DNA of 64,000 nt. It comes from Prevotella vespertina. Its GTDB lineage: Bacteria; Bacteroidota; Bacteroidia; Bacteroidales; Bacteroidaceae. Shown piece after piece: positions 8,462 to 17,752 of the stretch. Under the pieces are notes generated by a model, which saw only the letters and a program-made list of their open reading frames with translations, did no database searches and had not been told where the DNA came from. The stretch's first letter is position 1. Each line of letters opens with the position of its first letter. The stretch spans positions 1-64,000 of the forward strand of contig NZ_VVIQ01000003.1 of the NCBI RefSeq assembly GCF_009728485.1. The letters are read 5' to 3'. Made by a program: the position numbers and the translations under genes.

Positions 8462-8545
8462 TTGGACACGTTTGTCCAGCCTATTGGACACGCGTGTCCA
8501 ACTAATTGGATCAACGTGTCCAATTAGTTGGATTAACTTATCCAA
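8462..8545. repeat. Palindromic array A: four units, 22-bp period
   Basis: Four units begin at 8462, 8484, 8506 and 8528, exactly 22 bp apart, each an 18-base palindrome plus a 4-base spacer. Unit 2 is perfect: TTGGACACGCGTGTCCAA. Unit 4 changes both arms together (TTGGAT / ATCCAA). Unit 3 has one arm changed (TTGGAT / GTCCAA), which still pairs by wobble in RNA. It lies between the GNAT gene and the B12 riboswitch promoter. There is no similarity to IS ends and no nearby integrase. Function unknown. Confidence 0.85.
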
Positions 8546-8647
8546 TATCGTAGGAACTATCTCAAGCAAACATCATCCCTTCCTATAGCAAGAGCTGTAT
8601 GAACCATGAAATCACATTATTTATTTGCCTATCTCTACCCTTTATAG

Positions 8648-8655
8648 TATCTTTG
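8648..8655 (+). promoter_or_regulatory. -7 box TATCTTTG for the btuB operon
   Basis: Consensus TAnnTTTG placed just upstream of the cobalamin riboswitch, so transcription would begin near 8662. Confidence 0.65.
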
Positions 8656-8663
8656 TATGCGCA

Positions 8664-8833
8664 ATAGGTTCATTAACATTACATGATTAAAAAGGGAAAA
8701 CGGTGAGATTCCGCTACTGTCCCGCAGCTGTAAGTTGTCTGTCACAGGTAAACATAAGCCACTGATAACGAATGATTGGGAAGGCGTTTACCTTCTTTTG
8801 GATAACAAGTCAGAAGACCTGCCATTGCAAGTC
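8664..8833 (+). ncRNA. Cobalamin (B12) riboswitch
   Basis: The element holds the signature parts in order: an upstream stem segment beginning TAGGTTCATTAAC, GGGAAAACGGTGAGATTCC, CTACTGTCCCGCAGCTGTAA, the B12-box element GCCACTG (about 8758-8764), TGGGAAGGCG, and the closing AGTCAGAAGACCTGCC (about 8809-8824). It precedes a BtuB-like receptor and BtuG, as expected for repression of B12 uptake when the vitamin is plentiful. The following 35 bases contain GC-rich complementary runs that could hide the start region. Confidence 0.92.
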
Positions 8834-8871
8834 ATTGCATCCCTCGAGGAAGGGCACTGCATAGAACCATT

Positions 8872-10848
8872 ATGATACATTATAAGAAGATGAGGCAACT
8901 GGCTTCTTTCTTACTGTTGTTATGTCCTTTGAGTATGGCAGCACAAACCATAACCAATGATTCCACACAGACAATAGACGAGGTTGTGGTTAAAGGCTTC
9001 CGTATTCCTAGGAATGTATTGGCAAGTACACCGATACAGACTCTGTCACACACGGATATGGAGCGTCTCGGCATACACGACATGGGCGATGCGCTGAAAC
9101 GGTTTGCTGGTGTACAGGTGAAGGACTATGGCGGTGTAGGCGGTATGAAGACGGTTAATATTCGAGGCTTAGGGGCTGGACACACGGGCGTCACGTATGA
9201 TGGAGTGCAGGTAGGTGACTGCCAGAGTGGACAGGTAGACCTCTCCCGCTTCACGCTTGACAACGTCTCACTCGTCAGTTTGCAGATTGGACAAGAGGAC
9301 AATATCTATCAGAGTGCAAAGGCTTATACCTCAGCAGGACTCATCAATATCAGTACGTTACAAGGCGTATCCGACCGCAAACCACACCTCACAACAACAC
9401 TGCGCACGGGTAGCTATGGCCTCTTTTCGCCCTCCCTACTCTATCATCAACAGTTCTCACGTTTGGGGATTGGCGCATACACAAGCTACGAAAGGGCTGA
9501 CGGAGTTTATTGGTTCACGCTAAAGAATGGTATCAAAACCATCCATGAGCGTAGAAACAACAGTGACATACAGACGTGGCGAGGTGAAGTGAATATGAAC
9601 TATCAGCTCACGGATAAGCAGACATTGCAGTGGAAGGCTTACGGCTTCACATCCAACAGAGGATTGCCAGGAGCTGTCATCTATGACAATACTTATTCGG
9701 CAGAACGTCTGAAAGATAAGAATGTCTTTACGCAAATGCTCTATGAGAACCGATTTAGCAATCGTATCAAGATGAAAGCGGCTGCTAAATGGAATTACGC
9801 TTGGTCACGCTACTCTGATATACCTGCCAGTGGATACAAAGAAGATACCTACCGACAGAACGAGACTTACCTAACAGCGACGCTGTGGACAAATCCGTTG
9901 CAGGGATTAAACCTTTCTTTCGCACAGGATTATGCGCATAACCATCTATCCATGACGCTGCCGAAAGCTGCTAACCCAACCCGCAACTCACTGTGGACAG
10001 CCTTAGCAGCCAACTATCAGATAGGTTCTTTCAGTATCAATGCATCTCTTCTCGCAACGAATATCTACGAACGTGTAAAACAAGGGAACGCTTCGAACGG
10101 ATTTCACAGACTGTCGCCTGCCTTCAGTATGCAGTGGCGTTGCCTGCAAGACTTCCGCCTCCGCTTTGGATATAAGGACATTTTCCGTACTCCAACACTC
10201 AATGAACTTTATTATACGGGTATTGGTAACCGCCATCTGAACCCAGAGAAGTCACGCATGTGGAACCTTGGTGCCACTTACTCGCACACCTTTAATCGTA
10301 CACTCCAGCTTTCCTTGACCGCTGATGGGTATTTCGGCAACGTCACCGATAAGATTATTGCGGTACCAAAGATGTTCTATTGGCAGATGATGAACGCTGG
10401 GAAGGTGCGCCAATTAGGGCTGGATGTATCAGCAAACATTGAGAAGAAATGGGGTAATGATTGGTCCGTGAGTGCGACAGGTAGCTATAGTCTGATGAAG
10501 GCAACTGATATCAGCAACCCAACAGCCGTCTATTATTGTAATCAGATAGCTTATACCCCACGCCATTCGGGTTCAGCAAGCGTCTTACTACATACTCCTT
10601 GGCTCGATTTCAGTTATAATGTTTTGTTCATGGGCGAACGATATACGCTGAGTTATAACATTCCAGACAATCGTATGAAACCATTTACTGACCATAGCAT
10701 AACGCTCTCGCGGGAGTTCAAACTCAATAAGCAGCAATTACGAGTACAGTTTGATGCGCGCAATCTTGGCAATAAGAACTATGAGGTCGTACGTTTCTAT
10801 CCAATGCCAGGCACCAACTGGCGACTGTCTGTAAGCTGGGAACTTTAA
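8872..10848 (+). CDS. btuB: TonB-dependent cobalamin receptor (BtuB-like)
   Basis: A 658-residue outer membrane receptor for vitamin B12 or related corrinoids, powered by TonB. It has a signal peptide ending near SMAAQ (residue 24), a TonB box IDEVVVKGF (about 35-43), and a plug domain with the motif VNIRGLGAGHTGVTYDGV (about 92-109). A 22-strand barrel fills the rest, ending in an aromatic-rich final strand (LSVSWEL). The length is near that of BtuB (about 600-700). Specificity is supported by the cobalamin riboswitch immediately upstream and the BtuG-like lipoprotein 56 bases downstream. No inner membrane BtuFCD genes are in the window. Confidence 0.93.
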   Translation: MIHYKKMRQLASFLLLLCPLSMAAQTITNDSTQTIDEVVVKGFRIPRNVLASTPIQTLSHTDMERLGIHDMGDALKRFAGVQVKDYGGVGGMKTVNIRGLGAGHTGVTYDGVQVGDCQSGQVDLSRFTLDNVSLVSLQIGQEDNIYQSAKAYTSAGLINISTLQGVSDRKPHLTTTLRTGSYGLFSPSLLYHQQFSRLGIGAYTSYERADGVYWFTLKNGIKTIHERRNNSDIQTWRGEVNMNYQLTDKQTLQWKAYGFTSNRGLPGAVIYDNTYSAERLKDKNVFTQMLYENRFSNRIKMKAAAKWNYAWSRYSDIPASGYKEDTYRQNETYLTATLWTNPLQGLNLSFAQDYAHNHLSMTLPKAANPTRNSLWTALAANYQIGSFSINASLLATNIYERVKQGNASNGFHRLSPAFSMQWRCLQDFRLRFGYKDIFRTPTLNELYYTGIGNRHLNPEKSRMWNLGATYSHTFNRTLQLSLTADGYFGNVTDKIIAVPKMFYWQMMNAGKVRQLGLDVSANIEKKWGNDWSVSATGSYSLMKATDISNPTAVYYCNQIAYTPRHSGSASVLLHTPWLDFSYNVLFMGERYTLSYNIPDNRMKPFTDHSITLSREFKLNKQQLRVQFDARNLGNKNYEVVRFYPMPGTNWRLSVSWEL

Positions 10849-10904
10849 GCAAGAAACATAACCACAATAAAAGGATTAAACCAAAATTAATTATAAACAA
10901 AACA

Positions 10905-11978
10905 ATGAAGACAATGAAAAAGAATCTACTTGCGTTAGGCATTATCCTCATGTCTGCGCTCACTTTCACCGCTTGTAGCGATGATGACGACATTAATGTT
11001 GGTAAACAACCAGAGGTATCAACCACAGACGTCTATGTTTCTTGTGCCGGTAACTGGGGCGCAAACAATGGTACTGTTGGTATTCTTGATTACAATATTC
11101 AAGCTCGTCCAACAGCACCTTTCGTATTCCAAGATGCTTATAAGGCACAGAATGGTATTGGTATCGGTGATGCACAAGACTTAATCGTATTCCATGATAA
11201 AGTAGTTGTTGCTTGTACGACATCATCAAAAATAGAAGTTTTGAACCGACAAGGGAAAGTTGAACAGACCATTAAGCTCCACAACGTTGAGCCACGTTAC
11301 TTGGCTACAGATGGCAAGTATGTTTACTTCTCTGCCTATAGCGGTAAAGTATATAAGATGAATCCTAACGACAAAGTGAAGCCACTGGTCGACTCTGTTG
11401 TTGTGGGTGACCACCCAGAGGCAATATCAATTACGAATGGTAAGCTATATGCAAACCTTTCAAACCGTAGTATAGCAAACACTGGTAAGTACTTAGCAGT
11501 AGTAGACCTCAACACATTCCGTAATCCAAAGAATATTGAGGTTGGGCTTAATCCTTACAATCAGAACATTGCTGCCGGTAATGACGTGTTTATCGTGTCT
11601 ATGTTTGATTATACAGAGAAGCCATTAGTACAGAAGATTGACACAAAGACCAACAAAGTGACACAACTCTTTAATGCTACTGCCATTGCATACAGTGCTA
11701 AGAAGAATGCGCTTGTCTGCCTCTATGCTCCTTACGGAAGCGATGATAAGAGTTTCTTCTTCTATGACTTAGCTACAGGTCAGAAGACTAATCTCGATAC
11801 GACAGGGCTTCACAGTCCTCAACAAGTTAATGTTGACAAGTGGGGTAACATCTATGTTATAGACACTCCAGATTATAATTCTCCAAGCGAGGTCTTCTAC
11901 TATTCACCAGAGGGCAAGCTTATCCAGGGTAACATCATCGTTGGAATGAGTGCACAGAATGTACGCTTTGCCAACTAA
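10905..11978 (+). CDS. btuG: Surface B12-binding lipoprotein, BtuG-like beta-propeller
   Basis: A 357-residue lipoprotein. The signal peptide ends in a lipobox with Cys24 (LTFTAC), followed by SDDDD, an acidic stretch of the kind that sends Bacteroidetes lipoproteins to the cell surface. The rest is a YncE/DUF5074-type propeller of repeated blades, each with short motifs such as VYVSCAGNWG, KYVYFSAYSGKV and GNIYVIDTPD. In gut Bacteroides, BtuG sits on BtuB and captures cobalamin with very high affinity. The gene order riboswitch-btuB-btuG supports the same role here. It is in one operon with btuB and ends at a strong bidirectional terminator. Confidence 0.88.
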   Translation: MKTMKKNLLALGIILMSALTFTACSDDDDINVGKQPEVSTTDVYVSCAGNWGANNGTVGILDYNIQARPTAPFVFQDAYKAQNGIGIGDAQDLIVFHDKVVVACTTSSKIEVLNRQGKVEQTIKLHNVEPRYLATDGKYVYFSAYSGKVYKMNPNDKVKPLVDSVVVGDHPEAISITNGKLYANLSNRSIANTGKYLAVVDLNTFRNPKNIEVGLNPYNQNIAAGNDVFIVSMFDYTEKPLVQKIDTKTNKVTQLFNATAIAYSAKKNALVCLYAPYGSDDKSFFFYDLATGQKTNLDTTGLHSPQQVNVDKWGNIYVIDTPDYNSPSEVFYYSPEGKLIQGNIIVGMSAQNVRFAN

Positions 11979-11997
11979 ACAAGTACAATAACAAAAC

Positions 11998-12026
11998 CGG
12001 GTGATTCCAAATATTGGAGTCACCCG
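11998..12026. terminator. Bidirectional terminator between btuG and nhaD
   Basis: Inverted repeat CGGGTGATTCCA / TGGAGTCACCCG with a 5-base loop and one mismatch, followed by ATTTTTT on the plus strand and preceded by an A-rich run. It serves two convergent genes. Confidence 0.8.
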
Positions 12027-12075
12027 ATTTTTTATAATATAAAACTCGTATAAGTCTTCTTTATACTGATAAATA

Positions 12076-13461
12076 TTACAGTGGAGTTGTGAATATAAAC
12101 GTACGGATAACCCAATAAGAGAGAATACCACAGAGATAACCCAAGAAAGCTATCCACGAAATCTTCTTCATGTACCAACCAAAGGTTATCTTCTCCAATC
12201 CCATTACGACAACACCTGCTGCAGAACCAATGATAAGGATAGAACCACCTACGCCAGCACAATAAGCCAATAACTGCCAGAAGATGCCATCAACAGCCAT
12301 GTCGCCTGTTGCCTGAATTGGATACATACCCATACTACCTGCAACAAGTGGGACATTGTCAACAATAGACGATAATACTCCAATGATACCCGTCACTGCA
12401 TAATGATTACCTTGGAAGAAACTGTTTAATCCTCCACCGAGTTCGTGTAATATACCCACTTCTTCAAGACAGGCAACAGCCATCAAAATACCAAGGAAGA
12501 AGAGGATTGTTGACATATCAATACGACTCAACAGGTTGGTGACACGCTTAGAGAAGTCTTCGCTATCGCCCTTAGCACGATGTAGATTGCGATAGAATAT
12601 CTCTGTAATCGTCCAAAGAATACCTAATACAAAGAGGATACCAACGAATGGAGGAAGGTCTGTGAAGTAATGGAATACTGGTACGAAGCAGAGTCCACCC
12701 ACACCAATAGCAAAGATTATCTTGCGTTGTGAGCCATTGAACTCTAATAGTTCAGTATCACCAGAGTGATCCGTCTCTAACATATCACCACCTAACTTGC
12801 CCTTTAATAAGAACTGAAGAACAAAGGCAGGGATAATCATTGATATAAGAGATGGTATGAAGATCTCGCTTATCACGCCACCAGCTGTTATCATTCCCGC
12901 ATTCCACAACATGATAGTTGTCACATCACCGATTGGCGAGAAAGCACCACCCGAGTTGGCGGCAATGATAACCAATGACGCATAAATCATACGATCCTTA
13001 TGATCTTGAACGAGCTTGCGAAGAATCATAATCATCACAATACTTGTTGTCAAGTTGTCCAAGATAGCTGAAAGGAAGAACGTCATGAAGGCTATCTTCC
13101 ATAATAAACTACGCTTTGACTTAGAACGCATCACGTCTTTAACCCAATTAAAGCCGCCATTCTGATCGACAATCTCAACGATTGTCATAGCTCCCATAAG
13201 GAAGAAAAGCGTGGTTGCAGTGTCACCAAGATGCTCGGTTATCAACTTGTTGGCAAATGTGACGAGCTGATCTCCAATACCCTTAAACTCTGGGTGCATC
13301 AGTTGCACAAATGGTGAAGGGTCAACCATATAGAGAACCCAACAGAAAACAAACATCAACAAAGCAACTGCAGCTTTGTTGATTTTCGTCAGACTTTCCA
13401 TCGCTATGAGTGCATAACCCAAGACGAAAACGACGATAATAGCAATTGTTAGTGTAGACAT
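12076..13461 (-). CDS. nhaD: Na+/H+ antiporter NhaD
   Basis: A 461-residue inner membrane antiporter of the NhaD/ion-transporter superfamily, which exports Na+ in exchange for H+. There are about 12 hydrophobic segments. Family motifs are DNLTTSIVMIMILRKL (about residues 154-169) and FSPIGDVTTIMLWNAG (about 197-212). The start is set at ATG 13461 (MSTLTIAIIV); 21 extra residues of open frame upstream run across the promoter box at 13492-13499. It is transcribed alone, converging with btuG. The closest known homologues are NhaD proteins of Vibrio and of Bacteroidetes. Confidence 0.9.
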   Translation of the reverse strand: MSTLTIAIIVVFVLGYALIAMESLTKINKAAVALLMFVFCWVLYMVDPSPFVQLMHPEFKGIGDQLVTFANKLITEHLGDTATTLFFLMGAMTIVEIVDQNGGFNWVKDVMRSKSKRSLLWKIAFMTFFLSAILDNLTTSIVMIMILRKLVQDHKDRMIYASLVIIAANSGGAFSPIGDVTTIMLWNAGMITAGGVISEIFIPSLISMIIPAFVLQFLLKGKLGGDMLETDHSGDTELLEFNGSQRKIIFAIGVGGLCFVPVFHYFTDLPPFVGILFVLGILWTITEIFYRNLHRAKGDSEDFSKRVTNLLSRIDMSTILFFLGILMAVACLEEVGILHELGGGLNSFFQGNHYAVTGIIGVLSSIVDNVPLVAGSMGMYPIQATGDMAVDGIFWQLLAYCAGVGGSILIIGSAAGVVVMGLEKITFGWYMKKISWIAFLGYLCGILSYWVIRTFIFTTPL

Positions 13462-13491
13462 AAATAAAATTGATTCGATTATTCTTTGGCG

Positions 13492-13499
13492 CAAAGGTA
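13492..13499 (-). promoter_or_regulatory. -7 box TACCTTTG for nhaD
   Basis: Consensus TAnnTTTG on the minus strand, 30 bases before the chosen nhaD start. It supports the shorter protein. Confidence 0.65.
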
Positions 13500-13575
13500 A
13501 GCAAAAGAAGTGAGTTGGCAACATAAACTATTCAAATTAATTCAGCGAATGAATGTCAGATTCATCAAATTGTAG

Positions 13576-13583
13576 TATCTTTG
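13576..13583 (+). promoter_or_regulatory. -7 box TATCTTTG for the DNA ligase gene
   Basis: Consensus TAnnTTTG, 24 bases before ATG 13608. The open frame beginning at 13581 overlaps the box, so the ATG at 13608 is preferred. Confidence 0.65.
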
Positions 13584-13607
13584 CCAATATTCAAACACTC
13601 AACACGA

Positions 13608-15638
13608 ATGAACGACGAAATACAATCCCTTGTTGAACAACTCAACGCTGCCTCTGATGCTTATTATAATGGTCGAGAAGAAATCATGACCAACTATGAG
13701 TGGGATGCAGCCTTTGACCGATTAAAGAAGTTAGAAGAGGAAACGGGAATTATCTTACCTGATTCTCCTACACAAAATGTATCTGCTGATAATGTTGCCG
13801 GTAAAAAAGAAGAACATGAGTTCCCTGCACTATCCTTGGCAAAAACTAAGAAGATAGAAGACCTTACTAAATGGGCAGAGAATAGACCTATATGGCTCTC
13901 ATGGAAGTTGGATGGATTGACACTTGTTGTTACATACGATAATGGTAAACTAACAAAGGTTGTCACACGTGGTAATGGTCATATTGGCACCAATATTACT
14001 CATCTTTCTACGGCTATTGATGGTATCTTACAAACCATTCCTTATAAAGGACACCTCGTTATTCGTGGCGAGGCTGTTATCAGTTATCCTGACTTCGAGC
14101 AATTCAATATGGAATCAGAAGAGGAATATGCTAATCCTCGTAACCTTGCATCAGGTTCATTGACGTTGAAGAACATCAATGAAGTGAAAGAACGTCATAT
14201 CCGTTGGATTCCGTTTACCCTTGTCTATGAAGAAGAAGAGATTATCTCATGGGGCAATCGTATGGCATGGCTAGAACAACAAGGCTTTAAGCCAGTAGAC
14301 AGAGAACTCATTGAGCAACCCACAGAGGTAAATATCCAAGCTGTCATTGATCGCTGGACAGAACGGGTAACAGGCAAGAGTTCCTCACCTTTCCCCTATC
14401 CTGTTGATGGCTTAGTCATCACATACGATGATACTGCCTACGCCGCAACAGGTTCGGTAACAGGTCATCATGCGGCACGTGCTGGTTATGCTTTCAAATG
14501 GCAGGATGAGAGTGCGGAAACAGAACTAGAATATATAGAATGGTCTTGTGCTGCCTCAACCATATCTCCCGTTGCCGTATTCAAGCCCGTTGAACTAGAA
14601 GGAACAACTGTAAAGCGTGCCTCGCTCTGTAATATCTCTGAATGTGAGCGACTGGGGATTGGCGATAAGGGAACAAAGATAGCTGTTATCAAAGCAAATA
14701 AGATTATCCCAAAGGTAATCAATGTTGTTGAGCGATTGGGCGTATTTCATATACCTGAGGTATGCCCTGTATGCCAATCAGCAACAGAGGTAACAGAGAG
14801 TGAGAGTAGTGGAACAAAGACGTTGCATTGCACCAACACGCATTGTCCTGCAAAGCAACTCAAGAAGTTCGGACGCTTTGTTTCAAAGGAAGGAATCAAT
14901 ATTGATGGACTATCCGAACAGACGATACAGAAGTTTATCAATCTTGGTTGGGTACGTGAATATGCAGACTTATTCCATCTCAACAACCATGCTTCAGAAC
15001 TACGAACAATGGAGGGATTTGGAGACAAGAGCGTTAGCAAGTTACTTACAGCCATTGAGAAAGCTCGTAACGTGGAAGCGCATCGCTTACTCTTTGCATT
15101 AAATATACCACTTATCGGGCGTGATGTTTGCAATCGTTTGTTATCAGCTTATCAAATCGCAGACCTATTCCATACAGCTACTGAAGCTACCACCGAAGAT
15201 GTCTTTGCTACTATTGCAGGCATTGGACCAGAGAAGAGTGCCAGCTTTGTTAGATGGATGAAGGATAAAGATAACTATTCTATGCTGCAACAGCTATTAG
15301 TAGAACTCAATATTAGTCAGTCTTCATCTGCGCCAACTGGTAATAGTTGCGAAGGACTAACGTTTGTTATCACTGGCGATGTGCATCATTATAAGAATCG
15401 TAATGAGCTGAAGGCTTACATTGAGAGTCAAGGGGGCAAAGTAACAGGTTCTGTCTCTAAATCAACCAGTTTCCTTATTAACAACGATGTAGAAAGTTCT
15501 TCTGGCAAAAATAAAAAGGCAAAGGAACTCTCTATTCCAATTATCTCTGAGGAAGAATTCATTGCTCGATTTGTACAGATGGACGAGAATAAACTCGCCT
15601 TAGAATCCTCTCCAATCACCGAAGGATCACTATTCTAA
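13608..15638 (+). CDS. ligA: NAD+-dependent DNA ligase, divergent LigA
   Basis: A 676-residue ligase sealing nicks with NAD+. Domains in order: the Ia domain (1-65) with the YYNGREEIMTNYEWD segment, a nucleotidyltransferase domain with motif I SWKLDG (catalytic Lys100), then EYANPRNLASGSL (about 175-187), an OB fold, a four-Cys zinc finger (CPVC ... CTNTHC, about 385-410), helix-hairpin-helix repeats (about 430-570), and a C-terminal BRCT domain (about 580-655). Several normally invariant stretches differ: motif I reads SWKLDGLTL rather than EPKIDG. This suggests a second, accessory LigA rather than the housekeeping one. All catalytic parts are present, so it is probably active. Confidence 0.88.
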   Translation: MNDEIQSLVEQLNAASDAYYNGREEIMTNYEWDAAFDRLKKLEEETGIILPDSPTQNVSADNVAGKKEEHEFPALSLAKTKKIEDLTKWAENRPIWLSWKLDGLTLVVTYDNGKLTKVVTRGNGHIGTNITHLSTAIDGILQTIPYKGHLVIRGEAVISYPDFEQFNMESEEEYANPRNLASGSLTLKNINEVKERHIRWIPFTLVYEEEEIISWGNRMAWLEQQGFKPVDRELIEQPTEVNIQAVIDRWTERVTGKSSSPFPYPVDGLVITYDDTAYAATGSVTGHHAARAGYAFKWQDESAETELEYIEWSCAASTISPVAVFKPVELEGTTVKRASLCNISECERLGIGDKGTKIAVIKANKIIPKVINVVERLGVFHIPEVCPVCQSATEVTESESSGTKTLHCTNTHCPAKQLKKFGRFVSKEGINIDGLSEQTIQKFINLGWVREYADLFHLNNHASELRTMEGFGDKSVSKLLTAIEKARNVEAHRLLFALNIPLIGRDVCNRLLSAYQIADLFHTATEATTEDVFATIAGIGPEKSASFVRWMKDKDNYSMLQQLLVELNISQSSSAPTGNSCEGLTFVITGDVHHYKNRNELKAYIESQGGKVTGSVSKSTSFLINNDVESSSGKNKKAKELSIPIISEEEFIARFVQMDENKLALESSPITEGSLF

Positions 15639-15704
15639 AACATCTTCTTTTTGATATGATCTCTATTACATAACAATTTAATAACTTCTTACAACCTTAC
15701 CAAC

Positions 15705-16562
15705 ATGAAGATTAATCGACGGAAAATAGTCTTATTGATGGCTTCGCTCATTTGTACAATACTCTCTGCACAAACCAAAGGAGAGTATATCTCTACACAT
15801 TTCAAAAAGGGAGATACTCTCCAATACACCTATAAGCTATCGATTAAAGCAGAGGACCCAACTACAAAAAAGCCCATAGAGATTCCTTATGATATCTATG
15901 AGAATTTATCTTTCTGTCCAGCATCGTCTTACTATCTACTCTATGAAAATAGAAAATCCTACGAATCAACATTTACATTAACTGTACGGGAAGTGACACC
16001 TTATACTTATACCATGCGGTTACTGGTTCAACAGAGCCCTTATGGGGATAATATCAATGGTAACCCAGATTTAATTACTCCTAAGTTCACTACTAGATTA
16101 CTAAAAGAAAAAGGTATCTTAATCACCTTTAACGAAAATATGAGTAATTATATGCCCACCAATTCGAACGAAACAATAAATGATCTTATAGACTACCTCT
16201 ACGCACACAGAGAAGAGAACGAACTTATTAAAAAATTTACTGATGTAGTGCTAAAGGAGGAATTTAAGCAAGAATTCACCCAATCAGAAGATGTCAATTC
16301 TTTTATATCATTAATTATAAACCTCTCAGCTCCAGGGCTTGGTGTGCTACCTGAGATTTATAGACGTAAGTACACACCAGAAATGGTACATTATAAAGAG
16401 ATACCATCAGATAAGAAAGGCTCTAATCCTCTCAAGATAGAAGAAACAACTTCTTTCAACTCGGAAGGCTGGCTAAATGAATACAATAGGACTGTTACCT
16501 TTAAACAACCAAGGTCACTTATTGTTGCACATGAATCGATTATTAGGCAGGTTAAACAATAA
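15705..16562 (+). CDS. Secreted protein of unknown function (paralogue 1)
   Basis: A 285-residue protein with a signal peptide ending near ILSAQ (residue 23). The mature part starts with FKKGDTLQYTYKLS, a beta-rich segment that resembles IGDEITYEFSNS near the start of the next gene. Both proteins end with an EYN-T-T-F/I-K pattern, so they look like diverged copies. I recognise no domain. A short Pro/Thr segment (residues about 50-60) and otherwise mixed alpha/beta composition suggest a periplasmic or surface protein. It lies 66 bases after ligA and 43 before its paralogue, on the same strand. Confidence 0.65.
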   Translation: MKINRRKIVLLMASLICTILSAQTKGEYISTHFKKGDTLQYTYKLSIKAEDPTTKKPIEIPYDIYENLSFCPASSYYLLYENRKSYESTFTLTVREVTPYTYTMRLLVQQSPYGDNINGNPDLITPKFTTRLLKEKGILITFNENMSNYMPTNSNETINDLIDYLYAHREENELIKKFTDVVLKEEFKQEFTQSEDVNSFISLIINLSAPGLGVLPEIYRRKYTPEMVHYKEIPSDKKGSNPLKIEETTSFNSEGWLNEYNRTVTFKQPRSLIVAHESIIRQVKQ

Positions 16563-16605
16563 AGTAAATCAGCACCATTTTCATCAACCATTAACAAGAT
16601 AAGGT

Positions 16606-17736
16606 ATGCGCACATCACAATCCATTCTTCATAATAATTTATCCAACGCAGGACATAAATCATACATAAGTATTTGGCTTGGATTATGTCTCTTGCTTAT
16701 TTCTTTACCTACTTCTGCTCAGAATGCAATAGAAATAGGTGATGAAATTACTTATGAGTTCTCCAACTCGTGGTCCTATTCAGCCAAAGGAGATTCTACT
16801 GATAATGAGGATAGAATATTCCAGCCCACAAAACAACAACAACTTATCTATCCTTACGCTCCATTGTATAAATCAACTCCTGACAGCGTTTACTCTAGCT
16901 TCACCCTTACAGCACTTAACTCTTCTACCTATGGAAGAGTTTTCCGATTGCATATCAATCAACCCTGTTGTACCCCTAACAGATATGGAATACCTCTCGA
17001 TTCTATCTTACAAATCATAATGGAACATGATGTTATCCTAGCCTATTCTTCCTTATTAGACCAATACATCATTTGTAACATGCATGACTTCTATCCTTCA
17101 TTAGACAAGATTCTTCAGCATGGGATTCCTAACGAGTTCTTATTACAAACAGAGGATTATAAGTTAAGTCAACCTTCTCTCAATATGGTTTCTATCAATG
17201 TTTTAAAATATGCAATCAATGCTTTTTGCCCAGGACTAAGTCTTGCTATTATGGCACAGAGTATTCCTTGGCAAGACAAGGTAACCATCACCGGGAAACC
17301 ATTAGATGGGAGTAGTCGGACAATGAACTACTGCAACACAACCGATAAGGTTTCAGATGAGAATTTCTACAGGGACATAAAGAGTGAAGAATATGTCAGC
17401 GATTATATGTTTAATTATGTCAATGAAAATTCAGAAGAAGAGATAGATTCCGTAGAAGTAGACTCTATATCAGATGATAGTATTGACTATGAAGCGGTTT
17501 GTGATACAGCCATAGCAGAAGTAGTGGATGATGACACAGACTCTGTTGTCATAGACACGACCGAAATTGACAATGATTGTGATTTGCTAACCGAAGATTT
17601 TCATCCGCTCTATAATAAGATAAAGATACATATCACCCCTGATGGGTTTGTGGCTGAATACAATATAACTAGCACTATCAAATTTGGAACGGCTCTATGG
17701 GAACGCCGAATAAGATTACGCAGAAAGAACAACTAA
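16606..17736 (+). CDS. Secreted protein of unknown function (paralogue 2)
   Basis: A 376-residue protein with a long N-terminal signal region (about 39 residues, hydrophobic core WLGLCLLLISLPTSAQ). The mature start IEIGDEITYEFSNSW parallels the previous gene. Residues about 270-325 form a strongly acidic insert (many D, E, S and V), absent from the paralogue, which separates the N-terminal part from the last 50 residues. No known domain is recognised. It is 16 bases before the exported flavodoxin gene, so the two secreted proteins and the flavodoxin may be transcribed together. Confidence 0.6.
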   Translation: MRTSQSILHNNLSNAGHKSYISIWLGLCLLLISLPTSAQNAIEIGDEITYEFSNSWSYSAKGDSTDNEDRIFQPTKQQQLIYPYAPLYKSTPDSVYSSFTLTALNSSTYGRVFRLHINQPCCTPNRYGIPLDSILQIIMEHDVILAYSSLLDQYIICNMHDFYPSLDKILQHGIPNEFLLQTEDYKLSQPSLNMVSINVLKYAINAFCPGLSLAIMAQSIPWQDKVTITGKPLDGSSRTMNYCNTTDKVSDENFYRDIKSEEYVSDYMFNYVNENSEEEIDSVEVDSISDDSIDYEAVCDTAIAEVVDDDTDSVVIDTTEIDNDCDLLTEDFHPLYNKIKIHITPDGFVAEYNITSTIKFGTALWERRIRLRRKNN

Positions 17737-17752
17737 CTAAAAACAATAAATT

